DNA of 23,770 nt. Origin: Ignavibacteriales bacterium (GTDB lineage: Bacteria; Bacteroidota; Ignavibacteria; UBA10030). This document shows, piece after piece, positions 13,382-21,162 of this stretch (the first letter of the stretch is position 1; the number at the start of each line of letters is the position of its first letter). The notes beneath the pieces are model-generated. The model worked only from the letters and a program-made list of their open reading frames with translations. It did no database searches and was not told the DNA's origin. The stretch lies in assembly GCA_016207365.1 (NCBI GenBank), contig JACQPU010000050.1, positions 1-23,770 on the forward strand, read 5' to 3'. The translations under genes and the position numbers were made by a program.

Positions 13382-14172
13382 TGAGCGAACGGCGGCGACT
13401 CGGTATCCCCGACGCCACGTACCTGAAGCCCCTCGTGCATGGCCTCGAGGATGTGGGATTTGATCTGCACAGGGATATTCCTGCCCGCCTCTCCATTGAG
13501 TTCCGCGACCGCCCCGACTTCCTTCGGGGCGCTTTTCTTTCTCCCATTGATTTCGCCCGGCACGGGGGCAATTTTCGCGTGCTCCCCGGCGTGTGTGCCG
13601 CATCCTCCAAACCCACCGGCACAGTCAGACTTTACGTGAATCCTGACCGCAAAAAAATCTCCAGCATGGCGGTCGATATCCGCGTGACGTCGGAAATCAT
13701 CCTCGCCCGCATCATCCTCCTCGAAAAATTCCCCAATCTGGGGACTGAGAAAGACCGGATGACGTTCATTCCCATGGAGCCGGATCCATCCGCGATGCTC
13801 AAAAAAGCCGACGCGGCTCTGGTGGTTTCTTTCAAGACAGGGTCGGCTCCGTCAGGGCTTTTTTCCCTCGACTTGGTTGAAGAGTGGTACGATCTGACAG
13901 ACTGCCCCTACGTACACGGCATGTGGGTTGTGCGCGAAGATGGCTTCACAGACGAGGAACTTCACGCCGTGATCGCGGCAAAGCAGCGTGGTGTGGATGC
14001 CCTTTCTTCGCCCGATTTCTCCTCGTCCATTGAGTCATTTACGTACGATTTCGGAACAGGCGAGGTCGAAAGCGTCACGGAGTTCTTCCGGTACTCGTAC
14101 TACCATGGTATCCTCGGTGACGTTCCCGATCTCAATTTCTTTTCGCCCACCCTTGATGGCGTCGGCAATTGA
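13381..14172 (+). CDS. MqnA-like (VitK2_biosynth family) protein, divergent
   Basis: This is a 263-residue protein of periplasmic-binding-protein-type fold without a signal peptide. It resembles MqnA/MqnD menaquinone enzymes in order: LGIPDATYLKPLVHGLE (7-23), DIPARLSIEF, SPIDFARHGGNFRVLPGVC (about 54-72), GTVRLYVN, VDIRVTSEIILARIILLEKF, then DLVEEWYDLTDCPYVHGMWV with the WxxxTxxPFVxxxWV-like signature. MqnA is chorismate dehydratase of the futalosine route to menaquinone. The asparagine of the MqnA YLN motif is lysine here (YLKP), so this may be a paralogue with another job. It overlaps rplS by one base. A terminator-like hairpin lies inside it at 13510-13542, though the protein pattern runs through it. 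Confidence 0.62.
   Translation: MSERRRLGIPDATYLKPLVHGLEDVGFDLHRDIPARLSIEFRDRPDFLRGAFLSPIDFARHGGNFRVLPGVCAASSKPTGTVRLYVNPDRKKISSMAVDIRVTSEIILARIILLEKFPNLGTEKDRMTFIPMEPDPSAMLKKADAALVVSFKTGSAPSGLFSLDLVEEWYDLTDCPYVHGMWVVREDGFTDEELHAVIAAKQRGVDALSSPDFSSSIESFTYDFGTGEVESVTEFFRYSYYHGILGDVPDLNFFSPTLDGVGN
13510..13542 (+). terminator. Terminator-like hairpin inside the MqnA-like gene
   Basis: CGCCCCGA (13510-13517) pairs perfectly with TCGGGGCG (13524-13531) around a 6-base loop, followed by CTTTTCTTTCT. It is about 130 bases after the rplS stop, where a terminator for the ribosomal operon would be expected, but it lies within the downstream reading frame. The T run is interrupted, so strength is uncertain. 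Confidence 0.5.
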
Positions 14173-14194
14173 ACGAAAAGGGTTCTTATTTTTT

Positions 14195-14308
14195 CTCCGC
14201 GGGCCTCTGTGGATCTCAGTGTCTCTCTGTGAAATTACACACCTGCCCGCCTCTGGTGTTCGGAAGGCAAGCGGAGAGCACCACTGAGAAGCACAGAGAG
14301 ACACAGAG
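14195..14308. repeat. Mirror-symmetric decamer palindrome, CTCTGTGNNT words
   Basis: The left arm is four 10-base words (14195-14234), each beginning CTC. A 34-base centre (14235-14268) follows, then four 10-base words on the opposite strand (14269-14308). Read outside-in, the second words are CTCTGTGGAT and CTCTGTGCTT, and the third words are CTCAGTGTCT and CTCAGTGGTG. The third pair shares the change T to A at position four, so the arms still match there. The spacer between the MqnA-like gene and recN (231 bases) otherwise holds only the recN promoter candidate. Confidence 0.85.
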
Positions 14309-14350
14309 AACTCTTTGACACGAAATCGAAAGCCTTCCGTTCGTTGTACC

Positions 14351-14380
14351 TTGAATTTCCCCTTTTTTTGAGTAGATTTG
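14351..14380 (+). promoter_or_regulatory. Bacteroidota-type promoter for recN
   Basis: TTG (14351-14353), 19 bases, then TAGATTTG (14373-14380), an exact fit to TAnnTTTG. The recN ATG is 24 bases further on, leaving room for a short leader. This is the best match among the promoter candidates in the window. Confidence 0.65.
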
Positions 14381-14403
14381 ATGAACCGCCACAACCGCCG
14401 CGC

Positions 14404-16140
14404 ATGCTGAAGAGCATATCTATCCGGAAGTATGCCATCATCGACAACGTCGAAGCCGTTTTTGAGCCCGGACTGAACATCATTACCGGCGAAACCGGGG
14501 CCGGAAAATCAATCCTTGTGGACGCTCTGGGCCTCATTCTCGGCGAACGCGCCAGTTCCGAGAGCATCCGGACAGGAGCTGACAAGACCATCGTGGAAGG
14601 AACTTTTGAGGTTGCTTCAAACAAGAAGATCAAAAACTTCCTCGAGGTCGAAGGGCTTGACGTCAGCGAGGAGCTTATCCTTCGCAGGGAAGTGTCAGCC
14701 AAGGGCCAGAACCGCTGCTTTGTGAATGATACGCCGGTCACACTCAACGTCCTGAAGGCGATCGGCGATCTTCTTGTTGATCTCCACGGCCAGCACGATC
14801 ACCAGTCGCTCCTCCGCCCCCAGTCTCATATCGAGTACCTGGATGATTTTGGCGGCCTTGAAGGTCTGGTGGACGAATACCATGCATCGTACGACCGTCT
14901 CACGGACCTTTTCAACAGGCTGGAAAATCTCAGGGAACGGGAAGCCGCTCTGAAAGAGCGCAGGGACCTGTTCGAATTTCAGCTTCGGGAAATCGATGCC
15001 GTGCAGCCCCAGCCGGAGGAAGAAGAGTCCCTGGAAACTGAGCTCCGGGTCCTGCAGAACGCCGAGAAGCTCTTTGAGGCGACAACAAGGCTCCATCAGA
15101 TGCTGTACGAAGGCGAGCAGGCTGTGGCGGATCAGCTTGTCCTGGCCCGCAATCAGCTTGAAGACCTTGCGCGCATTGACCGCAATCTCGAAGAAGCGCG
15201 CAATGAGTGCGCCTCTGCCGCCGTGATCGTTGCTGAAGTTGCGAAATTTCTTCAGGCTTATAATGCGAGAATTGAATTCAATCCCGACCGTCTCGAAGAA
15301 ATCCGCCAGCGTCTTGGTCAGTTGTCACTGCTGAAAAAGAAGTATGGGGGATCGATTAAATCAATTCTGGAACAGAGAGAACGAATCGCCGCGGAATTCT
15401 CATTGGCGGAGAATTTTGAGAAAGAATTAGCCGCGTTGGATCGGGCAATTGAGGAAGAGCGTGGCCGCTGCTCCGAGGCCGCCGAGCGCCTGGCCTCGAA
15501 ACGGCGTGAATGCGTCCAGAAAATCAATCGGGCGGTAGTTGCTGAGCTTTTAAAGCTTGGCATCGCAAACGCGGTGTTCGATGTGCTCATCGAGAACAGG
15601 CGTTTGGAGGTCGGAAGGGGGACGAACGGATTGATCCGCGCATATGTCAAGCTCGGTCGTGAGTATTACGAGGCCGGCCCGCGTGGAATTGACAGAGTCG
15701 AATTCTTCCTCTCCACCAATCTTGGGGAAGATCCGAAACAGCTGACGAGGGTTGCTTCAGGGGGCGAAATTTCCCGTGTCATGCTCGCATTGAAATCCAT
15801 TCTGGCCAAATCGGACCGGCTCCCGCTTTTGATTTTTGATGAAATCGATGTCGGTGTGAGCGGACGGATCGCCCAGGCAGTGGGGCGCAGTATGAAAAGC
15901 CTCTCCCGCTTTCACCAGGTCATTGCCATCACGCATCTTCCACAGATTGCCGGTCTTGCCGACGCCCATTTTGTTGTGGAGAAGGTGGAGGACCGGAAAC
16001 GCGCCGCAACCGTGTTGAGAAAGCTTGAACTGGAAGAGCGCGTGGAGGAAGTGGCAAAGCTTATGAGCGGCGCTGAAGTGACGGAGGCAGGCCTTGCGGG
16101 CGCGAGGGAGCTCATGGAAAATGCAAAAAGTAAAAAGTAG
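14404..16140 (+). CDS. recN: DNA repair ATPase RecN
   Basis: This is a 578-residue SMC-like protein from ATG 14404 (MLKSISIRKYAIIDNVEAVF). The frame is open 60 bases further up but without family sequence. Walker A is GETGAGKS (29-36). The middle 150-380 is coiled-coil-rich (LEEARNECASAAVIVAEVAK). The ABC signature ASGGEISRVMLALK and Walker B LLIFDEIDVGVSGR are followed by the D-loop/H-loop HQVIAITHLPQIA. Role: holds broken DNA ends together during double-strand-break repair with RecA. Length is normal (550-580). The last codons (ENAKSKK) run into a small AAAAAGT repeat and overlap the cysS start by 20 bases. Confidence 0.97.
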   Translation: MLKSISIRKYAIIDNVEAVFEPGLNIITGETGAGKSILVDALGLILGERASSESIRTGADKTIVEGTFEVASNKKIKNFLEVEGLDVSEELILRREVSAKGQNRCFVNDTPVTLNVLKAIGDLLVDLHGQHDHQSLLRPQSHIEYLDDFGGLEGLVDEYHASYDRLTDLFNRLENLREREAALKERRDLFEFQLREIDAVQPQPEEEESLETELRVLQNAEKLFEATTRLHQMLYEGEQAVADQLVLARNQLEDLARIDRNLEEARNECASAAVIVAEVAKFLQAYNARIEFNPDRLEEIRQRLGQLSLLKKKYGGSIKSILEQRERIAAEFSLAENFEKELAALDRAIEEERGRCSEAAERLASKRRECVQKINRAVVAELLKLGIANAVFDVLIENRRLEVGRGTNGLIRAYVKLGREYYEAGPRGIDRVEFFLSTNLGEDPKQLTRVASGGEISRVMLALKSILAKSDRLPLLIFDEIDVGVSGRIAQAVGRSMKSLSRFHQVIAITHLPQIAGLADAHFVVEKVEDRKRAATVLRKLELEERVEEVAKLMSGAEVTEAGLAGARELMENAKSKK

Positions 16141-17611
16141 AAAAGTACGGCGGACCTTGAACCCCCAACCCCTTATCCTCTATAACTCCCTCACGCGTCG
16201 CAAGGAGCCGTTTAAACCTCTTCACGAGGGCACGGTGGGAATGTATGTGTGCGGCCCCACCGTCTACAGCCACTCTCACATCGGCCACGGGAAGAGCTAT
16301 GTCTCCTTCGATATCATCGTCCGCTACCTCCGTTTCCTCGGCTACAAGGTGCTCTATGTGCAAAACATTACGGACGTCGGTCACCTGCTCGAATCCGGAG
16401 AGGATCGCGTTTTGAAGCAATCGAGACTGGAGGAGGTTCATCCCATGCAGATTGCCGAAACGTTTACACGAAGCTATTTTGAGGATATGGATGCAGTGAA
16501 TGTGCTGAGACCGGATATAGCTCCGCGCGCGACGGGTCACATCCTGGAGCAAATTGAGCTCGTGAAACGACTCCTGAAGAAGGGGTGTGCGTACGAAGTC
16601 AACGGATCCGTTTACTTCGATACTCGTTCATTCAAGGACTACGGCAAGCTCTCGGGCAGGAGTCTCGAGGATACCGTGGAAGGTACACGGGTGGGGACAA
16701 GGGATGAAAAGAAGAACCCTCAGGACTTTGCGCTCTGGAAACGCGCGGATCCGGAGCATATCATGCGCTGGCCGAGCCCCTGGGGAGAAGGGTTCCCGGG
16801 CTGGCATCTCGAGTGCTCTGCAATGTCCATGAGATACCTTGGGGAATCGTTTGATATCCATGGAGGCGGACTCGATAATCAGTTTCCGCATCATGAATGC
16901 GAAATCGCCCAGAGCGAGTGTGCCACAGGGAAGCCGTTTGTCCGTTATTGGATCCACAACAACCTGGTCACAGTGAACGGACAAAAAATGTCGAAATCCC
17001 TCGGCAATTTCGTAACACTCAAGGATGCCTTCCGGAAGTTCGATCCGCTGGTCGTCAGGTTCTTCATTCTGCAAAGCCATTACCGGAGTCCGCTGGATTT
17101 CAGCGATGAGGCACTAAAGGCCGCACAGAGTGGCTGGGAGAAACTGTTCGAAACGGCGCGGGCTGTGAAGAAGGAACTTGAAACAGCAACAGATCGGACC
17201 GCGCGAGAGAAGATCGATCCGGAGCCGTTCAGGGAGCGGTTTCTTGAGGCGATGAATGACGATTTTAACACACCACAGGCAATCGCCGTTCTCTTCGACT
17301 TCACACGAGCTGTGAATCAGCGCTTGAATGCCGATGCCAAACCCGGCATGAGCGAATTGAAAGCTGCGGATAAGCTGTTTTCCGACTTCGCCGGTACAGT
17401 GCTCGGTATTCTTCCGGCACGGCTGGAACGTGGCAAAGTGTCAGACGGGAGCTTGGACGTGGCACTTGTGCAATTGTTGATTGACGTACGTGCCGAGGCG
17501 CGCAAACAGAAACTTTTTGCACTGTCCGACATGATTCGTAATCGTCTGAAATCAATCGGAATTGTGTTGGAAGACAAGAAAGAGGGAACAGAATGGAAGT
17601 TGGAGAAATAG
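16121..17611 (+). CDS. cysS: Cysteinyl-tRNA synthetase
   Basis: This is a 496-residue class I synthetase. Cys44 (MYVCGPTVY) and the CSAM/HHECE segments form the zinc site. HIGH is at 53-56 (SHSHIGHGKSYV) and KMSKS at 289-293. GGGLDNQFPHHECEIAQSE is typical. It charges tRNA-Cys with cysteine using ATP. ATG 16121 has GGGAG (16106-16110) ten bases before it and lies inside recN, so the two are coupled. The first 18 or so residues (MQKVKSRKVRRTLNPQPL) precede the normal family start (LYNSLTRRKEPF) and are encoded by short word repeats, so they are probably a late addition. Confidence 0.97.
   Translation: MQKVKSRKVRRTLNPQPLILYNSLTRRKEPFKPLHEGTVGMYVCGPTVYSHSHIGHGKSYVSFDIIVRYLRFLGYKVLYVQNITDVGHLLESGEDRVLKQSRLEEVHPMQIAETFTRSYFEDMDAVNVLRPDIAPRATGHILEQIELVKRLLKKGCAYEVNGSVYFDTRSFKDYGKLSGRSLEDTVEGTRVGTRDEKKNPQDFALWKRADPEHIMRWPSPWGEGFPGWHLECSAMSMRYLGESFDIHGGGLDNQFPHHECEIAQSECATGKPFVRYWIHNNLVTVNGQKMSKSLGNFVTLKDAFRKFDPLVVRFFILQSHYRSPLDFSDEALKAAQSGWEKLFETARAVKKELETATDRTAREKIDPEPFRERFLEAMNDDFNTPQAIAVLFDFTRAVNQRLNADAKPGMSELKAADKLFSDFAGTVLGILPARLERGKVSDGSLDVALVQLLIDVRAEARKQKLFALSDMIRNRLKSIGIVLEDKKEGTEWKLEK
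16125..16172. repeat. Short word repeats across the recN/cysS junction
   Basis: AAAAAGT occurs twice in tandem (16125-16138), followed by an 8-base variant AGAAAAGT (16139-16146). A second word pair, GAACCCC and CAACCCC (16159-16172), follows. The recN stop and the first codons of cysS lie within it. It is shorter than the intergenic elements and could be chance A-richness. Confidence 0.4.
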
Positions 17612-17619
17612 GTTGATCC

Positions 17620-19155
17620 ATGGATTCCGTTAAGATCATAGAGAATGGCTTTGTCGTTACCTGCGATAGCGCCGATCACGCTGGATATTTCGCCATTCTG
17701 GTCAAAGGTGACCGCATCGTTGAACTAAATGCTGGATCTGCCGGGCTGCGGGCGAGATATCCGAATGCAGAGATTGTGGATGCGGCGGAAAAGGCCATCT
17801 TTCCGGGATTTGTCGATGCCCATTACCACGGTGAGTCGTTTGCACTCCGGACCTGGACAGCCGGCATGGTCATGTCCCGCTGGCAGAAACAACCGGATAT
17901 CCGCGGAGTGTTCTCGTACATGTATCGTGACGCCTCAAAGGATGAGCTGGTTCCGATGTATCGCGCGGCGTACTTCACCGCGCTCAAAGCCGGTGTTACA
18001 ACGCTCTCAGAATTTGGCTTTGACCATCTTGATATTCCGTTGGCTGCTGCACGTGAGGCGTTGAAACGAAGCGATCTCAAAGGATACGTTGGCATCCACA
18101 ACAGCGAACAAATGGATTATGCGCGGGCCGATTCTACCACCGGACCCCGGTCCACACTCGTCCTCGCCGGCGAAGAGGATCTGACGCTGTACAATCTCCA
18201 GACAACCATCCGCCTCGCCGGTGAATTGAAATGGCCTATTGTCTCTCACCTGGGGGAAACACGCCAGGGGCATGAGACCGTCCGGAGAAACTTCAACCGG
18301 TCCATCCCCAGGATTCTCGACGAATTCAGGGTCCTCCAACATCCGGTCCAGCTCACCCATGTCGGTCCCTTGGAGGAGACGGATCTTCAGATTCTCGCGA
18401 ACCTGAGAATTCCCGTTGTTGTCAATCCGGTCTCCTTGTTCTCAAAACAAACCGACCATCCTCCGCTTGCAGCTTTTCTTGCGCATGATATTCCGGTCGC
18501 CCTGGGGTCCGATTGGGGCGTCCCTGATCCCTTTGAGAACATGAGGCAGGTTAGCCGACTGACGGGGGAAGGAGAAATCGATCCGCTTCAGGTTGTTCGC
18601 ATGCATACCATCAACGGAGCGCGCGCACTCCATATGCACGAAGAAACCGGTTCAATCGAAGCGGGCAAGAAAGCCGATATGACGTTCGTGGACATTGCCG
18701 ATTCCCGTCATGTGCTCCCCGTTGCTTTCGGAGATGCGGTCAGGTTCCTGCGGAACGTTATCCAAGGCAGCTCATCGGGATCGGTGAGTGATGTGATGAT
18801 TAACGGGGAGTTCTTTCTGCGAAAAGGCCAAATCATGACCTATGCGGAGGAAGATCTGAAGCGTGAGTATCGGGAGGCAATGAAGGGACTTCTTGATACC
18901 GTGAAGAGCGGTGCTCAGGTCGGGTTCGCAGGGGGTCCGGGGACTCCCATCCTCCGTCTTCGGCAGGAGAGTGGAATCGAAGACGAATCACGCACGGGGA
19001 GCGAGTCTTTTGATGAAGGTTTTCGTATAATTGGAACGACGGGGTCGCTCGCCCAGCGGTCGGATGATGCGCGGCCGAAAGAGCAGCAACGCGATCCTTC
19101 GCCGCAGGAACTGCCAAAGACTGTGCGCAGGACGTTTGGCGAAGACGATTTCTAA
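17620..19155 (+). CDS. Metal-dependent amidohydrolase (TrzA/AtzA-like), with disordered tail
   Basis: This is a 511-residue protein. Composite beta domain parts flank a TIM barrel: PGFVDAHYHG gives the HxH pair His68 and His70; SHLGE gives His210 and Glu213 (the HxxE of deaminase/chlorohydrolase types); LTHVG gives His247; GSDWG gives Asp298. TINGARALHMHEETGSIEAG, followed by KKADMTFVD, is the usual closing stretch. It would hydrolyse a C-N (or C-Cl) bond using one metal ion; the substrate is not deducible. No signal peptide is seen. From about 430 the sequence is polar and low in order (DDARPKEQQRDPSPQELPKT). It starts eight bases after cysS, so co-transcription is likely. Confidence 0.88.
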   Translation: MDSVKIIENGFVVTCDSADHAGYFAILVKGDRIVELNAGSAGLRARYPNAEIVDAAEKAIFPGFVDAHYHGESFALRTWTAGMVMSRWQKQPDIRGVFSYMYRDASKDELVPMYRAAYFTALKAGVTTLSEFGFDHLDIPLAAAREALKRSDLKGYVGIHNSEQMDYARADSTTGPRSTLVLAGEEDLTLYNLQTTIRLAGELKWPIVSHLGETRQGHETVRRNFNRSIPRILDEFRVLQHPVQLTHVGPLEETDLQILANLRIPVVVNPVSLFSKQTDHPPLAAFLAHDIPVALGSDWGVPDPFENMRQVSRLTGEGEIDPLQVVRMHTINGARALHMHEETGSIEAGKKADMTFVDIADSRHVLPVAFGDAVRFLRNVIQGSSSGSVSDVMINGEFFLRKGQIMTYAEEDLKREYREAMKGLLDTVKSGAQVGFAGGPGTPILRLRQESGIEDESRTGSESFDEGFRIIGTTGSLAQRSDDARPKEQQRDPSPQELPKTVRRTFGEDDF

Positions 19156-19192
19156 CATTGCGAATATCCTCACACAACACTCGGAGCATCTG

Positions 19193-19963
19193 GTGAAACA
19201 ACTTCTGATCCTCCTCAGCCTTCTGGTCGGCGTTCTTCCTGAGATCTATTCGCAGACACGGGGAACGGCCGGGGACATGTCTACTCTTGAACCGACGATG
19301 ATCATCGACAAACCGACCGCAGGAATGCTGCGCAGGGCGGATTATCTGATCTCTGCAACCTTCTTTCAGAGGGGAGGCGTTCTCACGGGAGTCTCCGTCG
19401 GCCTCTTTGACCGGTTCAGCTTCGGCATCTCATACGGCGGTACGGGAATCATCGGGCCGGACAAGATCGAGATGAATCCCCTCCCAGGAGTCAAGGCCAA
19501 ACTGAGGATCATCCAGGAAACAACCATGATGCCCGCCATCGCCATCGGGTTTGATTCCCAGGGCAAGGAGCCTTATCTCGACAGCCTGAACCGCTATACT
19601 ATCAAGTCCGCTGGCTTCTATGCCGTTGCGAGCAAGAACTATGAGTTGCTCGGCCATCTGAGTCTCCATGGTGGACTAAACTACTCGTTCGAGAACAGAG
19701 ATGGCGACAAAGACCTGAATTTGTTTGTAGGTGCAGAGAAATCCCTCGGCGACATTCTTGCCCTCCTCGCTGAGTACGATTTTGCTGTGAATGACAACAA
19801 CAACAGCATTGGACGGGGACGCGGATATTTCAACCTTGGATTCCGCCTGTCCGCAGGCGAGGGACTGGTGATCGGATTTGATCTCAAAAATGTGACGCAG
19901 AACCAGAAGAATATCAGGATTGCAAATAGAGTTTTGCAGATAGAATACGTCGGCAGCTTTTGA
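19193..19963 (+). CDS. Predicted outer-membrane beta-barrel protein, function unknown
   Basis: This is a 256-residue protein from GTG 19193 with GGAG (19182-19185) before it. A longer frame from 19031 overlaps the amidohydrolase and lacks family character. Residues 1-20 form a signal peptide (KQLLILLSLLVGVLPEIYSQ). The mature part has alternating polar/hydrophobic strands with glycine and aromatic girdles (LTGVSVGLFDRFSFGISYGG, GYFNLGFRLSAG, GLNYSFENRDG). The MMPAIAIGFDSQGK segment recalls strands of YjbH-like barrel proteins, a weak likeness. Location: outer membrane, inferred. It ends in a short YVGSF; a terminal Phe is common in proteins handled by BAM. I do not recognise a named family. 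Confidence 0.7.
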   Translation: MKQLLILLSLLVGVLPEIYSQTRGTAGDMSTLEPTMIIDKPTAGMLRRADYLISATFFQRGGVLTGVSVGLFDRFSFGISYGGTGIIGPDKIEMNPLPGVKAKLRIIQETTMMPAIAIGFDSQGKEPYLDSLNRYTIKSAGFYAVASKNYELLGHLSLHGGLNYSFENRDGDKDLNLFVGAEKSLGDILALLAEYDFAVNDNNNSIGRGRGYFNLGFRLSAGEGLVIGFDLKNVTQNQKNIRIANRVLQIEYVGSF

Positions 19964-20195
19964 TTCGGATGTTCTTACGGGGTGGTGAGTTTGGTCGAAC
20001 GAGCCGGGGGGAACAGCCGGTGTGCGTTCATGTGGACACCTGGGGGCATGCTGTAGACGATTTTGTCCAACCTGAGATCTCCTTCCCTTTAATTCCACGA
20101 ATTTTGGCCAATTTATGAGCCGAGGAACGAACAAAAGCGGCATAGAGATTGTTTGTACTGAGGCGCAGCATGATTGATCAAATTAAGGTGATCCC
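19964..20195. other. 232-base spacer without a supported gene
   Basis: I find no RNA gene, clear promoter or terminator in this spacer. Just before the lipoprotein gene there is a ribosome site AAGGTGAT (20184-20191). A 49-codon frame (19969-20118) has no start signal or recognisable sequence. Unlike the other long spacers, it shows no word repeats. Confidence 0.6.
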
Positions 20196-21104
20196 ATGAA
20201 ACCGGCATTCTTTTCAATACTTCCCGTCCTTGGCGCAGCGTCCCTTGTTCTCTCGGGATGCTATACGCAATTGGCCACCGTGGAGCAGGAAGATCAGGAC
20301 CGTGGATACTACGAGCGCGAAGCGGATGATACCACTGCCTACGCTGAGGACCGGTCGAGAGAAGAGTATTACGAAGAGGGATGGCGTCCCCGCTATTACA
20401 CAGGATTTCATTTCTACTATCCATGGCGGACGTCGTTTTATTGGGGCACCGTGTGGTACTCCGATCCCTTCTTTTATGATCCTTGGTACTGGGATTGGTA
20501 CAGTCCGTGGTACACGCGGTGGTACTACCCATATTATCCAGCCTACTATTATGGATACTGGTATCCGCGTCCGTATTTCTACGGCGGCGGATACTATCCC
20601 GGTTACTATGCTCACTTCCAGCCGTACGTTGTCAATGATCGGACTGCAAGGAGAGAGTCGGGCTACCGGCGGAGCGGTGATGTCAGAAGCGGTACCGTCG
20701 GGATCAGCGGTTATCGCTCAACGACGGACCAGTATCCGTCTCTCTCAAGAACATCCGGCACATCCCGGAATTCCGGGTCATCGAATACCGGTGTGACAAC
20801 CCGTCGCACGGAGTCCACAGAATCACGCTCAGGAAGCGGGTACACGCGAAGGTCTGAAAGCCCATCAAAGCGAGGATCGTCACAGGGAAGCTCGTACCAG
20901 CCGCGTACTCGTGAATCGCAATCCTCAGGCGGCGAACGGAAGAGCGGATCGTCGCGCTCCACCGAATCGCGTGAACGAAATCAGTCGTCGTACAGAAATC
21001 CGTCGTCCTCATCCCCTCCGCCCTCATCGCCCCCCTCGTCAAGCCGCGGGAGCGATTCGGGAGGTTCCAACAGGGGCAGTGGAGCAAAAAGGGGCAACCG
21101 TTGA
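20196..21104 (+). CDS. Lipoprotein with tyrosine/tryptophan-rich core and Ser/Arg-rich tail
   Basis: This is a 302-residue protein with a lipoprotein signal: a hydrophobic stretch ending LVLSGC, with lipid-attachment Cys22. An acidic linker (about 30-62) is followed by about 82 residues (64-145) in which roughly half are Tyr, Trp or Phe, with Pro and Gly between (DPWYWDWYSPWYTRWYYPYY). The last 140 residues are Ser, Arg, Gly and Thr, low in complexity and positively charged. Probably exported and anchored to the outer membrane, with an extended surface or periplasmic region. No catalytic motif is seen and I know no function. Aromatic-rich lipoproteins of this look occur in related phyla. It is flanked by two outer-membrane protein genes. 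Confidence 0.85.
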   Translation: MKPAFFSILPVLGAASLVLSGCYTQLATVEQEDQDRGYYEREADDTTAYAEDRSREEYYEEGWRPRYYTGFHFYYPWRTSFYWGTVWYSDPFFYDPWYWDWYSPWYTRWYYPYYPAYYYGYWYPRPYFYGGGYYPGYYAHFQPYVVNDRTARRESGYRRSGDVRSGTVGISGYRSTTDQYPSLSRTSGTSRNSGSSNTGVTTRRTESTESRSGSGYTRRSESPSKRGSSQGSSYQPRTRESQSSGGERKSGSSRSTESRERNQSSYRNPSSSSPPPSSPPSSSRGSDSGGSNRGSGAKRGNR

Positions 21105-21162
21105 TTTGCATCCGCTCCTGCCCATGTCCTGAACTTACACGAACCAGTGAAGAAGCAAAACA

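Noticed and set aside
14235..14268. Integron attC-like site in the centre of the decamer palindrome
   Set aside because: Only a short GCCT/AGGC pairing is seen. There are no conserved R boxes, and no integrase or cassette genes are nearby.
19969..20118. A 49-codon plus-strand frame in the 232-base spacer
   Set aside because: There is no ribosome site, no recognisable sequence and no coding signal beyond an open frame of chance length.
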